From an uncultured Acetatifactor sp. (GTDB lineage Bacteria; Bacillota; Clostridia; Lachnospirales; Lachnospiraceae): a DNA stretch of 50,613 bases. The stretch spans positions 1-50,613 of the forward strand of contig CAJUSI010000037.1 of NCBI GenBank assembly GCA_910589035.1, given 5' to 3'. This document shows positions 1-7,896 of the stretch, piece by piece. The position numbers were made by a program, and so were the translations under genes. The stretch's first letter is position 1; every line of letters starts with the position of its first letter. The notes under the pieces were generated by a model. The model saw nothing but the letters and a program-made list of their open reading frames with translations. It was not told where the DNA came from and did not search any database.

Positions 1-926
1 ATCCTGCGGACAGGAGAGAGCCAGAGAAAAGACTTGATTTATCAATATCGGTATACGGATATCCGTGGGAAACGACAGACCATTTATTCCTCTGATTTAA
101 AGGAACTGCGGGAAAAGGAAAAAACAATCCAAAAACAGCTTGATGATGGGATTGATTATGCCGCTGGAGAAGTTACGGTTATCGCTGTACTGGAACGCTA
201 TATCAGTTTGAAACAGGGTGTGCGCTACAACACAAAGGTAGGCTACAATTTTGTATTGAATTTAGTCAAGAAAGAAGATTTTGGTTATCGCCAGATAAGG
301 GATATCAAAGTATCAGACGCACAGCAATGGATTATGAAGCTGCATAATGACGGCAAAGGTTACAGTACAATCACAAGCGTCCGTGGCGTTGTCAAGCCAG
401 CCTTTCAAATGGCATACAACGAGGATATTATCCGCAGAAATCCTTTTGATTTCAAATTGGTGGACGTTGTTCCCAATGATTCACAGAAGCGGATTGCCAT
501 GACACCGGAACAGCAGAAGCTTTGGATGGTCTGAATAATATTCTTGCCCGTCGCAAGAAAGTGAAAACGGAAATCGTTGTGGACGGATATGGTAGTTTCC
601 TTTTGCTGGATAAGGATGATAAGCCGAAAGTAGCCTTGCATATCGAAAATGAAATGCGTTGGGCAATGAAGAAATACAAGAAGTTGCACCCGGATAAACC
701 ATTGCCCCATATCACGCCCCATGTGTTCCGCCATACATTCTGTACCAATATGGCAAATGCTGGCATGGATATCAAGAACCTGCAATATGTAATGGGACAT
801 TCTGATGTAGGCGTTACACTGAATGTTTACACTCATGCGAGTTATGACCGTGCTGCGGAGCAAATGGCGAGAATCATTGATTTGAGCGAGCAACGAGGAA
901 AACACATTGCTTGCAGATGTGTTTGA
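1..926 (+). pseudogene. Tn916/Tn1549-type tyrosine recombinase, internally deleted
   Basis: The reading frame is open from the first base, so the true N-terminus lies outside the window. Bases 1-534 encode an arm-binding/SAM-like N-terminal half (RKDLIYQYRYTDIRGKRQ, then the core-binding helices) ending at MTPEQQ followed by a premature stop. A second frame from about 522 to 926 continues with the catalytic C-terminal half, showing HVFRHTF (H-x-x-R box), GHSDVGVTLNVYTH (second His and the nucleophile Tyr). The stretch that should carry the first catalytic Arg and the beta-hairpin Lys is missing, so this is an internal deletion with a frame change, not a simple frameshift. The enzyme should be inactive. 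It marks the remains of a conjugative transposon whose other genes are not seen here. Confidence 0.85.
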
Positions 927-1155
927 CGAGTGCCGGACAACGCAGGAGCATCCTGCGTGTAAAGATACCAATATACAGGGAAACCAAAGAAAATCAAGTA
1001 AAAAAATACACTCATTTACTACGCCGCTTACTACACCATTTGCTCATGAATTTGCATAGATTTGCGTGAGGTAAGGGCAAAATGCAAAATGAAAGAAAAG
1101 TGCCAAGAAGCCCGATATATCAAGGTTTAAAGGCTTATGAAAGGATATATTCAAG
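927..1155. other. intergenic flank of the integrase relic
   Basis: No gene is seen. The segment holds short direct repeats typical of the end of such elements: TTACTACGCC/TTACTACACC at about 1016-1037, and TTTGCATAG/TTTGCGTGA at about 1051-1070. This could be the outer end and attachment region of the decayed transposon, but the matching other end is not in the window, so the att site is not defined. Confidence 0.35.
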
Positions 1156-1629
1156 ATGATAAAAATACTCTTTATTTGTCATGGTAATATCTGCCGCAGC
1201 CCCATGGCCGAGTTCATCATGAAGGACATGGTCGAAAAAGCCGGCCTTTCCGACCGGTTCCACATCGCCTCCGCCGCCACCAGCACGGAGGAAATCTGGA
1301 ACGGCGTGGGCAACCCTGTCTACCCGCCCGCTAAAGCCAAGCTTGCAGAACACGGCATCGGCTGCGCGGGAAAGCGCGCCGTCCAGCTGCAGCGCTCCGA
1401 TTACGAAAGATACGACTACCTCATCGGCATGGACAGCGCCAATATCCGCAATATGCACCGGATGCTGGGAGGCGACCCGGAGGGGAAGATCTTTAAGCTC
1501 CTGTCTTTTGCCGGATCGGAACGGGATATATCGGATCCCTGGTACACCGGCGATTTCGAGAGCACTTACCGGGGTGTAATAACAGGATGCAGGGCATTGC
1601 TTGAAATGCTGCAGCGGGAAAAAAGCTGA
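1156..1629 (+). CDS. low-molecular-weight protein tyrosine phosphatase
   Basis: A 157-residue cytoplasmic phosphatase of the usual family length. The N-terminus carries the P-loop C-x5-R signature CHGNICRS (Cys8 nucleophile, Arg14), and the general-acid loop DPWYTGD is at about residues 127-133. The family hydrolyses phosphotyrosine or phosphoarginine on proteins or small phosphoesters; the substrate cannot be read from sequence. The ATG at 1156 is preceded by AAGGA about 10 bases upstream. It stands alone between the integrase relic and ptb, with 255 bases before ptb, so an operon with ptb-buk is not evident. Confidence 0.9.
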   Translation: MIKILFICHGNICRSPMAEFIMKDMVEKAGLSDRFHIASAATSTEEIWNGVGNPVYPPAKAKLAEHGIGCAGKRAVQLQRSDYERYDYLIGMDSANIRNMHRMLGGDPEGKIFKLLSFAGSERDISDPWYTGDFESTYRGVITGCRALLEMLQREKS

Positions 1630-1884
1630 AATAGGAAAAGGGCTGAAGTGCGAACTTTATTTGGCACCTTTATTTGCCCTCTATTTACTGTGCTTTGTTG
1701 TGTGCTTTGTTTTGGGCCGACGCTATTGCATTTTAGAAGTCTGTGTGCTATGATTCTTGATAGCAAAAGGCTTTGAGATGCTGCTCGGGACTCTGGGAGG
1801 ATGGAATTCCCGGGCTCCGGGGCGTGAGCGAATGCAGAATGAAAAGAAATTGCCCAGGGGGGCAGAAAGGGTGTAAGTAAGAAA

Positions 1885-2802
1885 ATGAAACAGGGATTTG
1901 ATGACGTGATGTCAAAGGTACAGAAATGCGGCAGGAAGACGGTAGCTGTGTCCGTGGCCCAGGACTCCGCGGTTCTTGAGGCTGTGAAGGAAGCAAAGGC
2001 AAGAGGAATTGCCGATGCGATTCTGGTGGGGGATGAGGCGAAGATCAGAGAAGTGGCAGCTTCCATCGATATGGACTTAACCGGTTATGAAATCATCGAT
2101 GAACCGGACATGATCGCGGCTTCCCTGAAGGCCGTAAAGCTTGCCCATGACGGCAGGGCCGATATGTATATGAAGGGTCTGATTGAAACCAAGGACTTTC
2201 TGAAGAGTGTGCTGGACAAGGAAGTGGGACTGCGCACCGGAAATCCGCTTTCCCATGTGTGTGTATTCGAGATTCCCGGAATTGACAGGCTGCTGTTCCT
2301 GACGGACGTGGCGTTTATGACCTACCCCACTCTGGAGGATAAGGTACATATCATTCAGAATACCATTCCCGTATGCAACGCCTGCGGCGTGGAGATGCCC
2401 AAGGTAGCTCCTCTTGCGGCTGTGGAGGTGGTGAACCCCAAGATGCCGGCTACTGTGGAGGCCGATCAGCTGACAAAGATGAATGAGGCGGGCGATATTA
2501 CCGGCTGTATTATAGACGGTCCCCTGTCGCTGGATCTGGCCATCGACCCTGAGGCCGCAAAGCATAAGGGCGCTACCCACAGAAAGATTCAGGGAGACGC
2601 GGATGTACTTCTTTTCCCGGATATCCATGCGGGGAATCTGGTCTACAAGGCCATCGTACATATGGTGAAGATGAGAAACGGATGCATTCTCACAGGCACC
2701 AAGGTTCCGGTAATCCTGACCAGCCGTTCTGATACCTTTGAGACCAAGGTAAATTCAATTGCGCTGGCGGCGGTGGTGGCAGAGGAAATGAAAAAGGGCT
2801 GA
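1885..2802 (+). CDS. ptb: phosphate butyryltransferase
   Basis: A 305-residue protein of the PTA/PTB fold (family length about 300) that transfers butyryl from CoA to phosphate, giving butyryl phosphate in the cytoplasm. Recognisable family blocks are the N-terminal Rossmann-like AILVGDEAKIREVA, MKGLIETKDFLKSVLDKE, the central FLTDVAFMTYPTLEDK, and the C-terminal ADVLLFPDIHAGNLVYKA. The kinase partner buk follows on the same strand, supporting butyrate rather than acetate chemistry; branched acyl-CoAs are also known Ptb substrates. The start has only a modest ribosome site (AAAGGGTG). A 260-base gap containing a 35-bp tandem repeat separates it from buk, an unusually long spacer for this pair. 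The 255 bases upstream hold no other gene. Confidence 0.93.
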   Translation: MKQGFDDVMSKVQKCGRKTVAVSVAQDSAVLEAVKEAKARGIADAILVGDEAKIREVAASIDMDLTGYEIIDEPDMIAASLKAVKLAHDGRADMYMKGLIETKDFLKSVLDKEVGLRTGNPLSHVCVFEIPGIDRLLFLTDVAFMTYPTLEDKVHIIQNTIPVCNACGVEMPKVAPLAAVEVVNPKMPATVEADQLTKMNEAGDITGCIIDGPLSLDLAIDPEAAKHKGATHRKIQGDADVLLFPDIHAGNLVYKAIVHMVKMRNGCILTGTKVPVILTSRSDTFETKVNSIALAAVVAEEMKKG

Positions 2803-2920
2803 CGACAGCGTGCGCGGATCCGGGTTCCAAAGCGAAGGTACGGTAAAAATGCGGAAAAAGCAGCGGAAGCGAAAGATCAAAATGGTGCAGGTGTTTTGGC
2901 GGCAAAGGATCTTCGGCAGT

Positions 2921-3010
2921 AATAGGAACTCTGGCAGCAAAGAATATTCAGCAGAAATAGGAACTCTGGCGGCAAAGAATATTCAGCAGAAATAGGAACT
3001 CTGGCAGCAA
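2921..3010 (+). repeat. 35-bp tandem repeat between ptb and buk
   Basis: The unit begins AATAGGAACTCTGGC and repeats at 2921, 2956 and 2991 with near-perfect identity (one A/G change); a decayed partial copy (TTTTGGCGGCAAAGGATCTT) precedes it at about 2894. The period is 35 bases, so the frame changes between copies and no protein repeat results. It lies in the ptb-buk spacer, where it would sit within a shared transcript. Confidence 0.85.
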
Positions 3011-3062
3011 TACGAATTTTAAGCAGAAACAGAAATAGCAATAGCAAGGAGGAACGATAAAA

Positions 3063-4130
3063 ATGTCCATAAAAAGCCTGATTATCAACCCGGGCTCCAC
3101 CTCTACCAAAATCGGTGTGTTCGAGGACGAGACCCTGTTATTTGAGGAAACCCTGCGGCATTCCACAGAGGAGATAGCCCAGTTCGCCAATATCGTAGAC
3201 CAGAAGGACTTCCGAAAGAAAATCATCACGGATCTCCTGGAGTCCAAGAATTTCGACATTAAGAGCCTGAACGTGGTGGTAGGCCGCGGCGGCATGCTGA
3301 AGCCCATCCCCGGCGGCACCTATGCGGTCAGCGAAGAGCTGCTGGCGGATCTGAAGGCAGGGGTACAGGGCCAGCACGCGTCCAACCTGGGCGGTATCCT
3401 GGCAAAGGAGATCGGTGATTCCATCGGTGCGCCCTCTTACATCGTGGATCCTGTGGTGGTGGATGAGCTGATGCCCATCGCCAGGTATTCCGGCGTACCC
3501 GAGCTTCCCAGGGTAAGCATCTTCCACGCGCTGAACCAGAAGGCCGTGGCTAAGCGGTATGCAAGGGAGACAGGGAAGGCCTACGAATCCCTGCGCCTGA
3601 TTGTAGTCCATATGGGCGGCGGCGTGTCCGTGGGCGCCCATGAGAACGGAAAGGTCATCGATGTGTTCAATGCGTTGGACGGCGACGGCGCGTTCTCACC
3701 GGAGCGGGCAGGGGGTGTTCCCAACGGAGCGTTGATTAAAATGTGCTTTTCCGGCAAATACACGGAGAAGGAAGTATACGGCAAGATGGTGGGCAAGGGC
3801 GGCTTCAACGCCTACCTGGGCACCAATGATATGCGCGAGGTAACCAGGATGGCCAACGAGGGCGATGAGAAGGCCATCGAGGCCAAGCAGGCGTTCCTGC
3901 TCCAGGTGGCAAAGGACATCGGCTCCATGGCCTGCGTGCTGAAGGGCAAGGTGGACCAGATCATCGTCACGGGCGGCATCGCCTACGGTGCGGACGTGGT
4001 GGCGGCCCTGAAGGACTATGCGGAGTGGATCGCGCCCTTTACCGTATATCCCGGCGAGGATGAGCTGCTGGCGCTGGCGCAGGGGGCTCTGCGGGTGCTG
4101 AAGGGCGAGGAAGAGGCAAAGACTTATTGA
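3063..4130 (+). CDS. buk: butyrate kinase
   Basis: A 355-residue acetokinase-family enzyme (usual length about 355) that moves the phosphate of butyryl phosphate to ADP, yielding butyrate and ATP in the cytoplasm. The N-terminal phosphate-1 motif NPGSTSTKIGVFEDE is at residues 9-23, a central VHMGGGVSVGAH glycine block is near residue 185, and IIVTGGIAYG near residue 300 is the adenosine motif. It starts at an ATG after AAGGAGG (about 3048-3054). With ptb upstream it forms the classic terminal butyrate route, the alternative to butyryl-CoA:acetate CoA-transferase used by many relatives. A strong terminator follows directly. Confidence 0.95.
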   Translation: MSIKSLIINPGSTSTKIGVFEDETLLFEETLRHSTEEIAQFANIVDQKDFRKKIITDLLESKNFDIKSLNVVVGRGGMLKPIPGGTYAVSEELLADLKAGVQGQHASNLGGILAKEIGDSIGAPSYIVDPVVVDELMPIARYSGVPELPRVSIFHALNQKAVAKRYARETGKAYESLRLIVVHMGGGVSVGAHENGKVIDVFNALDGDGAFSPERAGGVPNGALIKMCFSGKYTEKEVYGKMVGKGGFNAYLGTNDMREVTRMANEGDEKAIEAKQAFLLQVAKDIGSMACVLKGKVDQIIVTGGIAYGADVVAALKDYAEWIAPFTVYPGEDELLALAQGALRVLKGEEEAKTY

Positions 4131-4140
4131 GCAGACTTAT

Positions 4141-4200
4141 AGGGGCTGTCGCATGAAGCGGTATCTGGCTGCTGTCCTGAATGCGGCAGCCCCTTTTTAT
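4141..4200 (+). terminator. rho-independent terminator of ptb-buk
   Basis: A 14-bp stem (AGGGGCTGTCGCAT at 4141-4154 with ATGCGGCAGCCCCT at 4181-4194, one G-U pair) is followed by a T run. It begins 10 bases after the buk stop codon. The loop is long (26 bases) and could hold a minor inner stem. Confidence 0.85.
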
Positions 4201-4210
4201 GCACAGGCGT

Positions 4211-4494
4211 GTGTACAAAAACTATGCCGATTGGGGCATGTCTCTGGGCGGCGCGCAGGCTGTACGGCGAGAGATGCAGAGTTTTTCCCCTGCTTGATTG
4301 CCCGGCCCTGTGTACAAAGAGCTATGACGCCTGGAGTATGCTTCTGAGCGGCGCGTGGGCTGTGCGGCGAGAAGTGCAGAAGCTTTCCCCTGCTTGATTG
4401 GGCAGGCCTGTGTACAAAGAGTTATGGCGCCTGGGGCATGCCTTGGGCTGCATGCGGGCTGTGCGGCGAGAAGGTCAGAGGCTTTCCCCTGCTT
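4211..4494 (+). repeat. three-copy ~100-bp tandem repeat
   Basis: Units start with GTGTACAAA at about 4211, 4310 and 4410 and each ends in TTTCCCCTGCTT. Internal landmarks such as GCTGTGCGGCGAGAAG recur in the same order. Divergence between units is roughly 10-20 percent by eye. It fills the space between the ptb-buk terminator and the methyltransferase start. Open frames across it appear to be by-products of the repeat. Confidence 0.85.
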
Positions 4495-4524
4495 AACCGC
4501 ACAGACCAGGAGAAGAGGACGAGG

Positions 4525-5358
4525 ATGGCAACGACAGATATTTATGTGCGAAATAACATATACCAGCATTTTCAGGTGCTGAAGACCAACCGCAACAAAA
4601 GGTACAGGGCGGGGGAATTCTTTGTGGAGGGAGTACGCAGCATCAACGAGGCGGTGCGGCAGGGCTGGCATGTGAAATCTTTCCTGTTCGGCAGGGGCAG
4701 GCTGTCCGACTGGGCGGACAATCTGCTGCGGACAGTGGGGACGGAGATGAATTACCGTCTGACGGAGGAGCTGTTAGGGGAGCTCAGCGGCAAGACGGAC
4801 ACCTCGGAGCTCATGGCCGTGGTCGGGATGCGGGAGGATAAGCTGAAGGAGAGCTACCTGTCCGACAATCCCTTCATTGTCCTCTTCGACAGGCCGTCCA
4901 ACCGGGGGAATCTGGGAACCATGATACGCTCCTGTGACGCTCTGGGCGCGGATCTGCTGATTATGACGGGACATGGGGTGGATCTCTACGATCCGGACGT
5001 GGTGGTGTCGGCCATGGGCTCCTTTTTCAAGCTGCCCGTAGTCAGAGCGGCGGACAACAACGCATTGTGGAGCTTTGCGGCGGATGTGAAAAGGAGATTT
5101 CCGGCCTTTCAGGTAATAGGAACCACGGCTCACAGGGAGAATCCGGTGCAGAATGTAGATTTAACCGGGCCGGTGATGCTGATGTTAGGCAATGAAACCA
5201 TGGGGCTGAACCAGGCTTTCAAGGATAAGTGCGATATCCTCTGCACCATTCCCATGGCGGAGGATTCCTATGCCTCCTCCTTCAACGTAAGCTGTGCGGC
5301 CTCCATTTTGATGTATGAGGTGACCAGGCAGAGAATGGCGGAAAGAACTACTAAATGA
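4525..5358 (+). CDS. SpoU/TrmH-family rRNA (or tRNA) 2'-O-methyltransferase
   Basis: A 277-residue SPOUT-class enzyme using S-adenosylmethionine to methylate ribose 2'-OH in structured RNA. An N-terminal substrate-binding domain (RYRAGEFFVEGVRSINEA) precedes the SPOUT core: motif 1 FDRPSNRGNLGTMIRSCDA, motif 2 LMLGNETMGLNQ, motif 3 IPMAEDSYASSFNVSCAAS. These include the Asn/Arg and the knot residues expected for activity. The ATG at 4525 follows GAGGACGAGG; an upstream in-frame ATG at 4438 lies inside the 100-bp repeat and is not favoured. The target nucleotide cannot be told from sequence. Confidence 0.88.
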   Translation: MATTDIYVRNNIYQHFQVLKTNRNKRYRAGEFFVEGVRSINEAVRQGWHVKSFLFGRGRLSDWADNLLRTVGTEMNYRLTEELLGELSGKTDTSELMAVVGMREDKLKESYLSDNPFIVLFDRPSNRGNLGTMIRSCDALGADLLIMTGHGVDLYDPDVVVSAMGSFFKLPVVRAADNNALWSFAADVKRRFPAFQVIGTTAHRENPVQNVDLTGPVMLMLGNETMGLNQAFKDKCDILCTIPMAEDSYASSFNVSCAASILMYEVTRQRMAERTTK

Positions 5359-5511
5359 TAACATGCCGCAGGCTATGCCCGTGACCTGATAAAATTATGT
5401 CATTTTGGTACCATTATCTTTGCGTGATTATCTTGAGGAATAAATGTGCCCTGGAGAATGATGGCCGGGGCTGAAAGAGGAAGCTGCAGGCGCAGGCAGA
5501 CAGGAGGGAAT

Positions 5512-6219
5512 ATGAGAGACTGGAAAAAGGCGATTACCTTCAGCTACGATGACGGGGTAACGCAGGACAGAAGACTGGTAGAATTATTCAATAAATATGG
5601 CATGAAAGCTACCTTCAATCTGAATTCGGAGCTTTTGGGAAAGGATGGCTGGCTGCTGCGGGAGGGAATCCGGGTCAGCCATATCAAGGTGGAGCCTTCC
5701 GAAGTACGGGATTTGTACGCGGGCCATGAGATTGCGGTGCATACCCTGACTCATCCTAACCTGGCGGAGCTCACGGATGAAGAAGAGATTGTCAGACAGG
5801 TGGAGCAGGATCGGCAGAACCTGAGCGCACTTGCGGGATATGAGGTGACGGGCATGGCTTATCCGGGCGGCGGTGTGAACTTTACCCCCCGTGCGGCAGA
5901 GCTGATTGCGGGGCGTACCGGAGTAAAATATGCCCGGACTACGGTATGCAATTATGGGTTTGAACCTCAGGACAACCTCTATCAATTCCAACCCACTGTG
6001 TATCATATTATGGAAATGGACAAAATGCTGGAGCTGGGGAAAAAATTTCTGGAAAATGCGTCTGACAGGAAGCAGATTTTCTATATCTGGGGCCACAGCT
6101 ACGAATTTGATTATCATGATACATGGAAAGCCTTCGAGGGGTTCCTGGAAATGATGGCAGGCAGGGAAGATATCTTTTACGGAACCAATGCAGAGGTGCT
6201 GTGCGGCTGTGCCCGGTGA
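5512..6219 (+). CDS. polysaccharide deacetylase-family protein
   Basis: A 235-residue NodB-homology protein. Motif 1 (ITFSYDDGVTQDRRL, holding the catalytic and metal Asp pair) is near residue 10 and motif 2 (HTLTHP, the two metal His) near residue 80; a Pro-Gly block (AYPGGGVNF) follows. No signal peptide or membrane segment is seen, so a cytoplasmic role on a carbohydrate or related amide is likely, unlike secreted peptidoglycan deacetylases. The start is fixed by AGGAGGGAAT just before ATG; the in-frame upstream extension lacks a ribosome site. No operon partner. Confidence 0.85.
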   Translation: MRDWKKAITFSYDDGVTQDRRLVELFNKYGMKATFNLNSELLGKDGWLLREGIRVSHIKVEPSEVRDLYAGHEIAVHTLTHPNLAELTDEEEIVRQVEQDRQNLSALAGYEVTGMAYPGGGVNFTPRAAELIAGRTGVKYARTTVCNYGFEPQDNLYQFQPTVYHIMEMDKMLELGKKFLENASDRKQIFYIWGHSYEFDYHDTWKAFEGFLEMMAGREDIFYGTNAEVLCGCAR

Positions 6220-6269
6220 CTGCGGAAAGTACAGAAAAGTAAATATGCTGAAGAGTCTATAAAAGCGCG

Positions 6270-6450
6270 GAAGAGCACGAAAGAGCACAAAAAAAGCGCG
6301 GAAGAGCACGAAAGAGCACAAAAAAGCGCGGAAGAGTACAAAAGAACACGGAAAAACGCGGAAGAGCACGAAAGAGCACAAAAAAGTGCGTAAGAGTACA
6401 AAAGAGCAAGGAAAAGCGCAGAAGAGCGTAGAAAATTACGGAAAAGCATA
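6270..6450 (+). repeat. six-copy 30-bp purine-rich tandem repeat
   Basis: The unit GAAGAGCACGAAAGAGCACA followed by about ten more bases ending GCGCG repeats from 6270 to 6450 at 30-31 base steps, decaying toward the right. The plus strand is almost all purine plus C. There are no unique spacers between copies, so it is not a CRISPR array. On the minus strand it gives long hydrophobic open frames that are artefacts of the repeat. Confidence 0.85.
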
Positions 6451-6657
6451 ATAAAGTAAAAAAAGCACAGGAAAATACAAGGCTTCGGGAAATAGAAACT
6501 GCGGGGAAATATCGGAGCGCAGGAAACAAAGTACACTAAGAGATAAGGGATCACAGGGAAATACAGGACTGCGGGAAGGCGCACGGAAACAGTGCGGAAA
6601 AAGGCAGCCGGGAAACAGCGTGTGGAAACATCGCCGCGGAAAACAGGGGAGAATTGC

Positions 6658-6687
6658 TTGACAAAATCCGGAGGAAGAAGGTATAAT
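6658..6687 (+). promoter_or_regulatory. consensus sigma-A promoter upstream of the tRNA-Leu(UAG) array
   Basis: TTGACA (6658-6663) and TATAAT (6682-6687) with an 18-bp spacer. No other convincing promoter lies closer to the tRNA at 6929, so the tRNA precursor probably starts near 6694 with a leader of about 235 bases that runs through the 44-bp repeats. Confidence 0.75.
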
Positions 6688-6716
6688 GCAGTATATGCCG
6701 GCGGCAGGGCAGAAAC

Positions 6717-6925
6717 GATGGAACCGGCGGCTGCAAGGCAGCAGGTTCAACGGCAGAATGAATGGAACCGGCGGCTGCAAGGCAGCAGGTTCAATGGCAG
6801 AATGAATGGAACCGGCGGCTGCAAGGCAGCAGGTTAACGGCAGAATCCATGGAATCGGCAGATACAGGGATGCAGGATCTGCCGCAGAAAGAACGGAGCT
6901 GTCAGGCATGTAAGAATCAGATCTC
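6717..6925 (+). repeat. 44-bp tandem array resembling the 5' half of tRNA-Leu
   Basis: Three nearly identical units begin GATGGAACCGGC or AATGGAACCGGC at 6717, 6761 and 6805. A diverged unit at 6848 (ATGGAATCGGCAGA) matches the tRNA D-arm ATGGAATTGGCAGA at 13 of 14 positions. Another at 6892 aligns without gaps to the D-arm/anticodon arm, sharing CATGTAAGA. The next step, 45 bases on, is the tRNA itself (GATGGAATT at 6937). Spacing is 44, 44, 43, 44, 45. Inference: serial duplication of the tRNA 5' half. Confidence 0.65.
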
Positions 6926-6928
6926 TTT

Positions 6929-7010
6929 GCGGTTATGATGGAATTGGCAGACATGTAAGATTTAGGTTCTTATGTCGAGAGACGTGTGGGTTCGAGTCCC
7001 ACTGACCGCA
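6929..7010 (+). tRNA. tRNA-Leu (anticodon UAG)
   Basis: The 82-base gene folds as a class II tRNA. Acceptor GCGGTTA pairs with TGACCGC, discriminator A is at 7010, the anticodon stem TAAGA/TCTTA encloses loop TTTAGGT (anticodon TAG), there is a short variable arm, and the T-arm is GTGGG-TTCGAGT-CCCAC. CCA is not encoded. It reads CUA and, by wobble, other CUN leucine codons. It is preceded by an in-phase array of partial copies and followed by the hairpin terminator shared with two other tRNA genes here. Confidence 0.95.
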
Positions 7011-7021
7011 GGAACAAAGGG

Positions 7022-7078
7022 GAGCCGCAAATCCGGTGATTTTTCAGTAAAATTAAGGGTTTGCGGCTCTTGTTTTTG
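7022..7078 (+). terminator. tRNA-linked hairpin terminator, copy A
   Basis: GAGCCGCAAATCC (7022-7034) pairs with GGGTTTGCGGCTC (7057-7069), followed by TTGTTTTT. The loop carries a smaller inverted repeat GATTTT/AAAATT. It is nearly identical to the hairpin at 13894-13948 and homologous to the minus-strand one at 17074-17126, each just after a tRNA. Confidence 0.85.
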
Positions 7079-7084
7079 TATTGT

Positions 7085-7606
7085 TCAGCCCGCCGGAGAA
7101 TCGGCAGGTGGGAGCTGGCACAGCGCCATATAGGAGTTGTGATACTCTCTGCGATAAGTCACATCCTGGTCGAACCAGTCGGGGGGAAGGAAGGATTCGG
7201 CTGCTTCCCGGCTGCCAAACTCCACCTCAGCCATAACCAAAGGGGCCAGGGGCGGGTCAAAGATATCAAGCTCGATGGTCAGGGCATAATCCGACGGAGG
7301 GGCAGAGAAGCCTTCCCGCTGCCGGAATCCGGGATGGGGAAGGGGGATGAGATACCGCTTCTTGGAAATGATCCTGCCGTCCGCCTTGGCCCTCAGATGA
7401 TAATAGGCGTCCTGGTTCAGGGGCAGATTATATTCCTCCCTTGCCATCATACCGCTTCCCTTGTATGTCAGATAATATTCTTCATTCTCCTTGCGGATAC
7501 GGACCACGGGAGAGTCGTTCAGATAAGCCTGTTCAATGTGGAGGAAGGAATATCGCTCCAGATCGGCAGGCAATTCTTTAATTGTAAATTTACGTTCTAT
7601 TTCCAT
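7085..7606 (-). CDS. CYTH-domain protein (triphosphate-tunnel phosphohydrolase)
   Basis: A 173-residue CYTH/TTM protein. The defining N-terminal ExExK signature is MEIERKF; later basic and acidic strands fit the tunnel fold: RIRKENEEYYLTYKG, RIISKKRYLIPL, TIELDIFD and MAEVEFGS. The family hydrolyses inorganic triphosphate or thiamine triphosphate, or cyclises ATP; the bacterial single-domain members are usually phosphatases, but the substrate here is unknown. The start is the ATG at 7606 behind AGGAG; a longer frame upstream lacks family similarity. A promoter facing this gene lies at 7768-7795, back to back with that of the DJ-1 gene. Confidence 0.85.
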   Translation of the reverse strand: MEIERKFTIKELPADLERYSFLHIEQAYLNDSPVVRIRKENEEYYLTYKGSGMMAREEYNLPLNQDAYYHLRAKADGRIISKKRYLIPLPHPGFRQREGFSAPPSDYALTIELDIFDPPLAPLVMAEVEFGSREAAESFLPPDWFDQDVTYRREYHNSYMALCQLPPADSPAG

Positions 7607-7767
7607 GATTTCCGGCTCCTTTTTGTATTCTGTGGAAAGTCGTGCTGCCGCCGCTGCGCCAAAGTGCACTGTCCGGCATTCCTTTTCATATTGAAAACAG
7701 CAGTCCTGCAGGCTGTACCAATCCGGCAGGGCTGTTTTGCGCAGCCCGGATTCTGCCAGCTAAAAAT

Positions 7768-7795
7768 ATTGTATCATAATTTCATGAATTTCCAA
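7768..7795 (-). promoter_or_regulatory. promoter of the CYTH gene
   Basis: On the minus strand TTGGAA (7795-7790) and TACAAT (7773-7768) are separated by 16 bp. Transcription would start near 7761, about 155 bases before the CYTH start codon. Confidence 0.5.
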
Positions 7796-7804
7796 AGCTA
7801 TTAA

Positions 7805-7833
7805 TTGAAATCTTTTCCGTAAATGTGTATACT
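7805..7833 (+). promoter_or_regulatory. promoter of the DJ-1/PfpI gene
   Basis: TTGAAA (7805-7810), 17-bp spacer, TATACT (7828-7833). It points toward the gene starting at 7897 and is divergent from the CYTH promoter, only about 10 bases away. Confidence 0.65.
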
Positions 7834-7896
7834 GGTAACAGTTCAGGAGTTCAAAAATGATGCCGGACAAAAATTTTGCAGAAACGAGGTATTAAA

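Noticed and set aside
1885..4130. Phosphotransacetylase-acetate kinase instead of ptb-buk
   Set aside because: Protein lengths (305 and 355) and sequence blocks match the butyrate pair; acetate kinase is about 400 residues with different motifs.
4153..4397. Short plus-strand frames downstream of buk
   Set aside because: They span the terminator and the 100-bp repeat, without ribosome sites.
6270..6450. CRISPR array
   Set aside because: The 30-bp repeats abut directly with no unique spacers, and no cas genes are present.
6177..6584. Minus-strand frames rich in Phe, Leu, Ser and Cys that look like membrane proteins
   Set aside because: They are created by the 30-bp purine-rich tandem repeat read backwards; no ribosome site and no family similarity.
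7061..7804. 247-codon plus-strand frame
   Set aside because: Antisense to the CYTH gene, which has the ExExK signature and a ribosome site.
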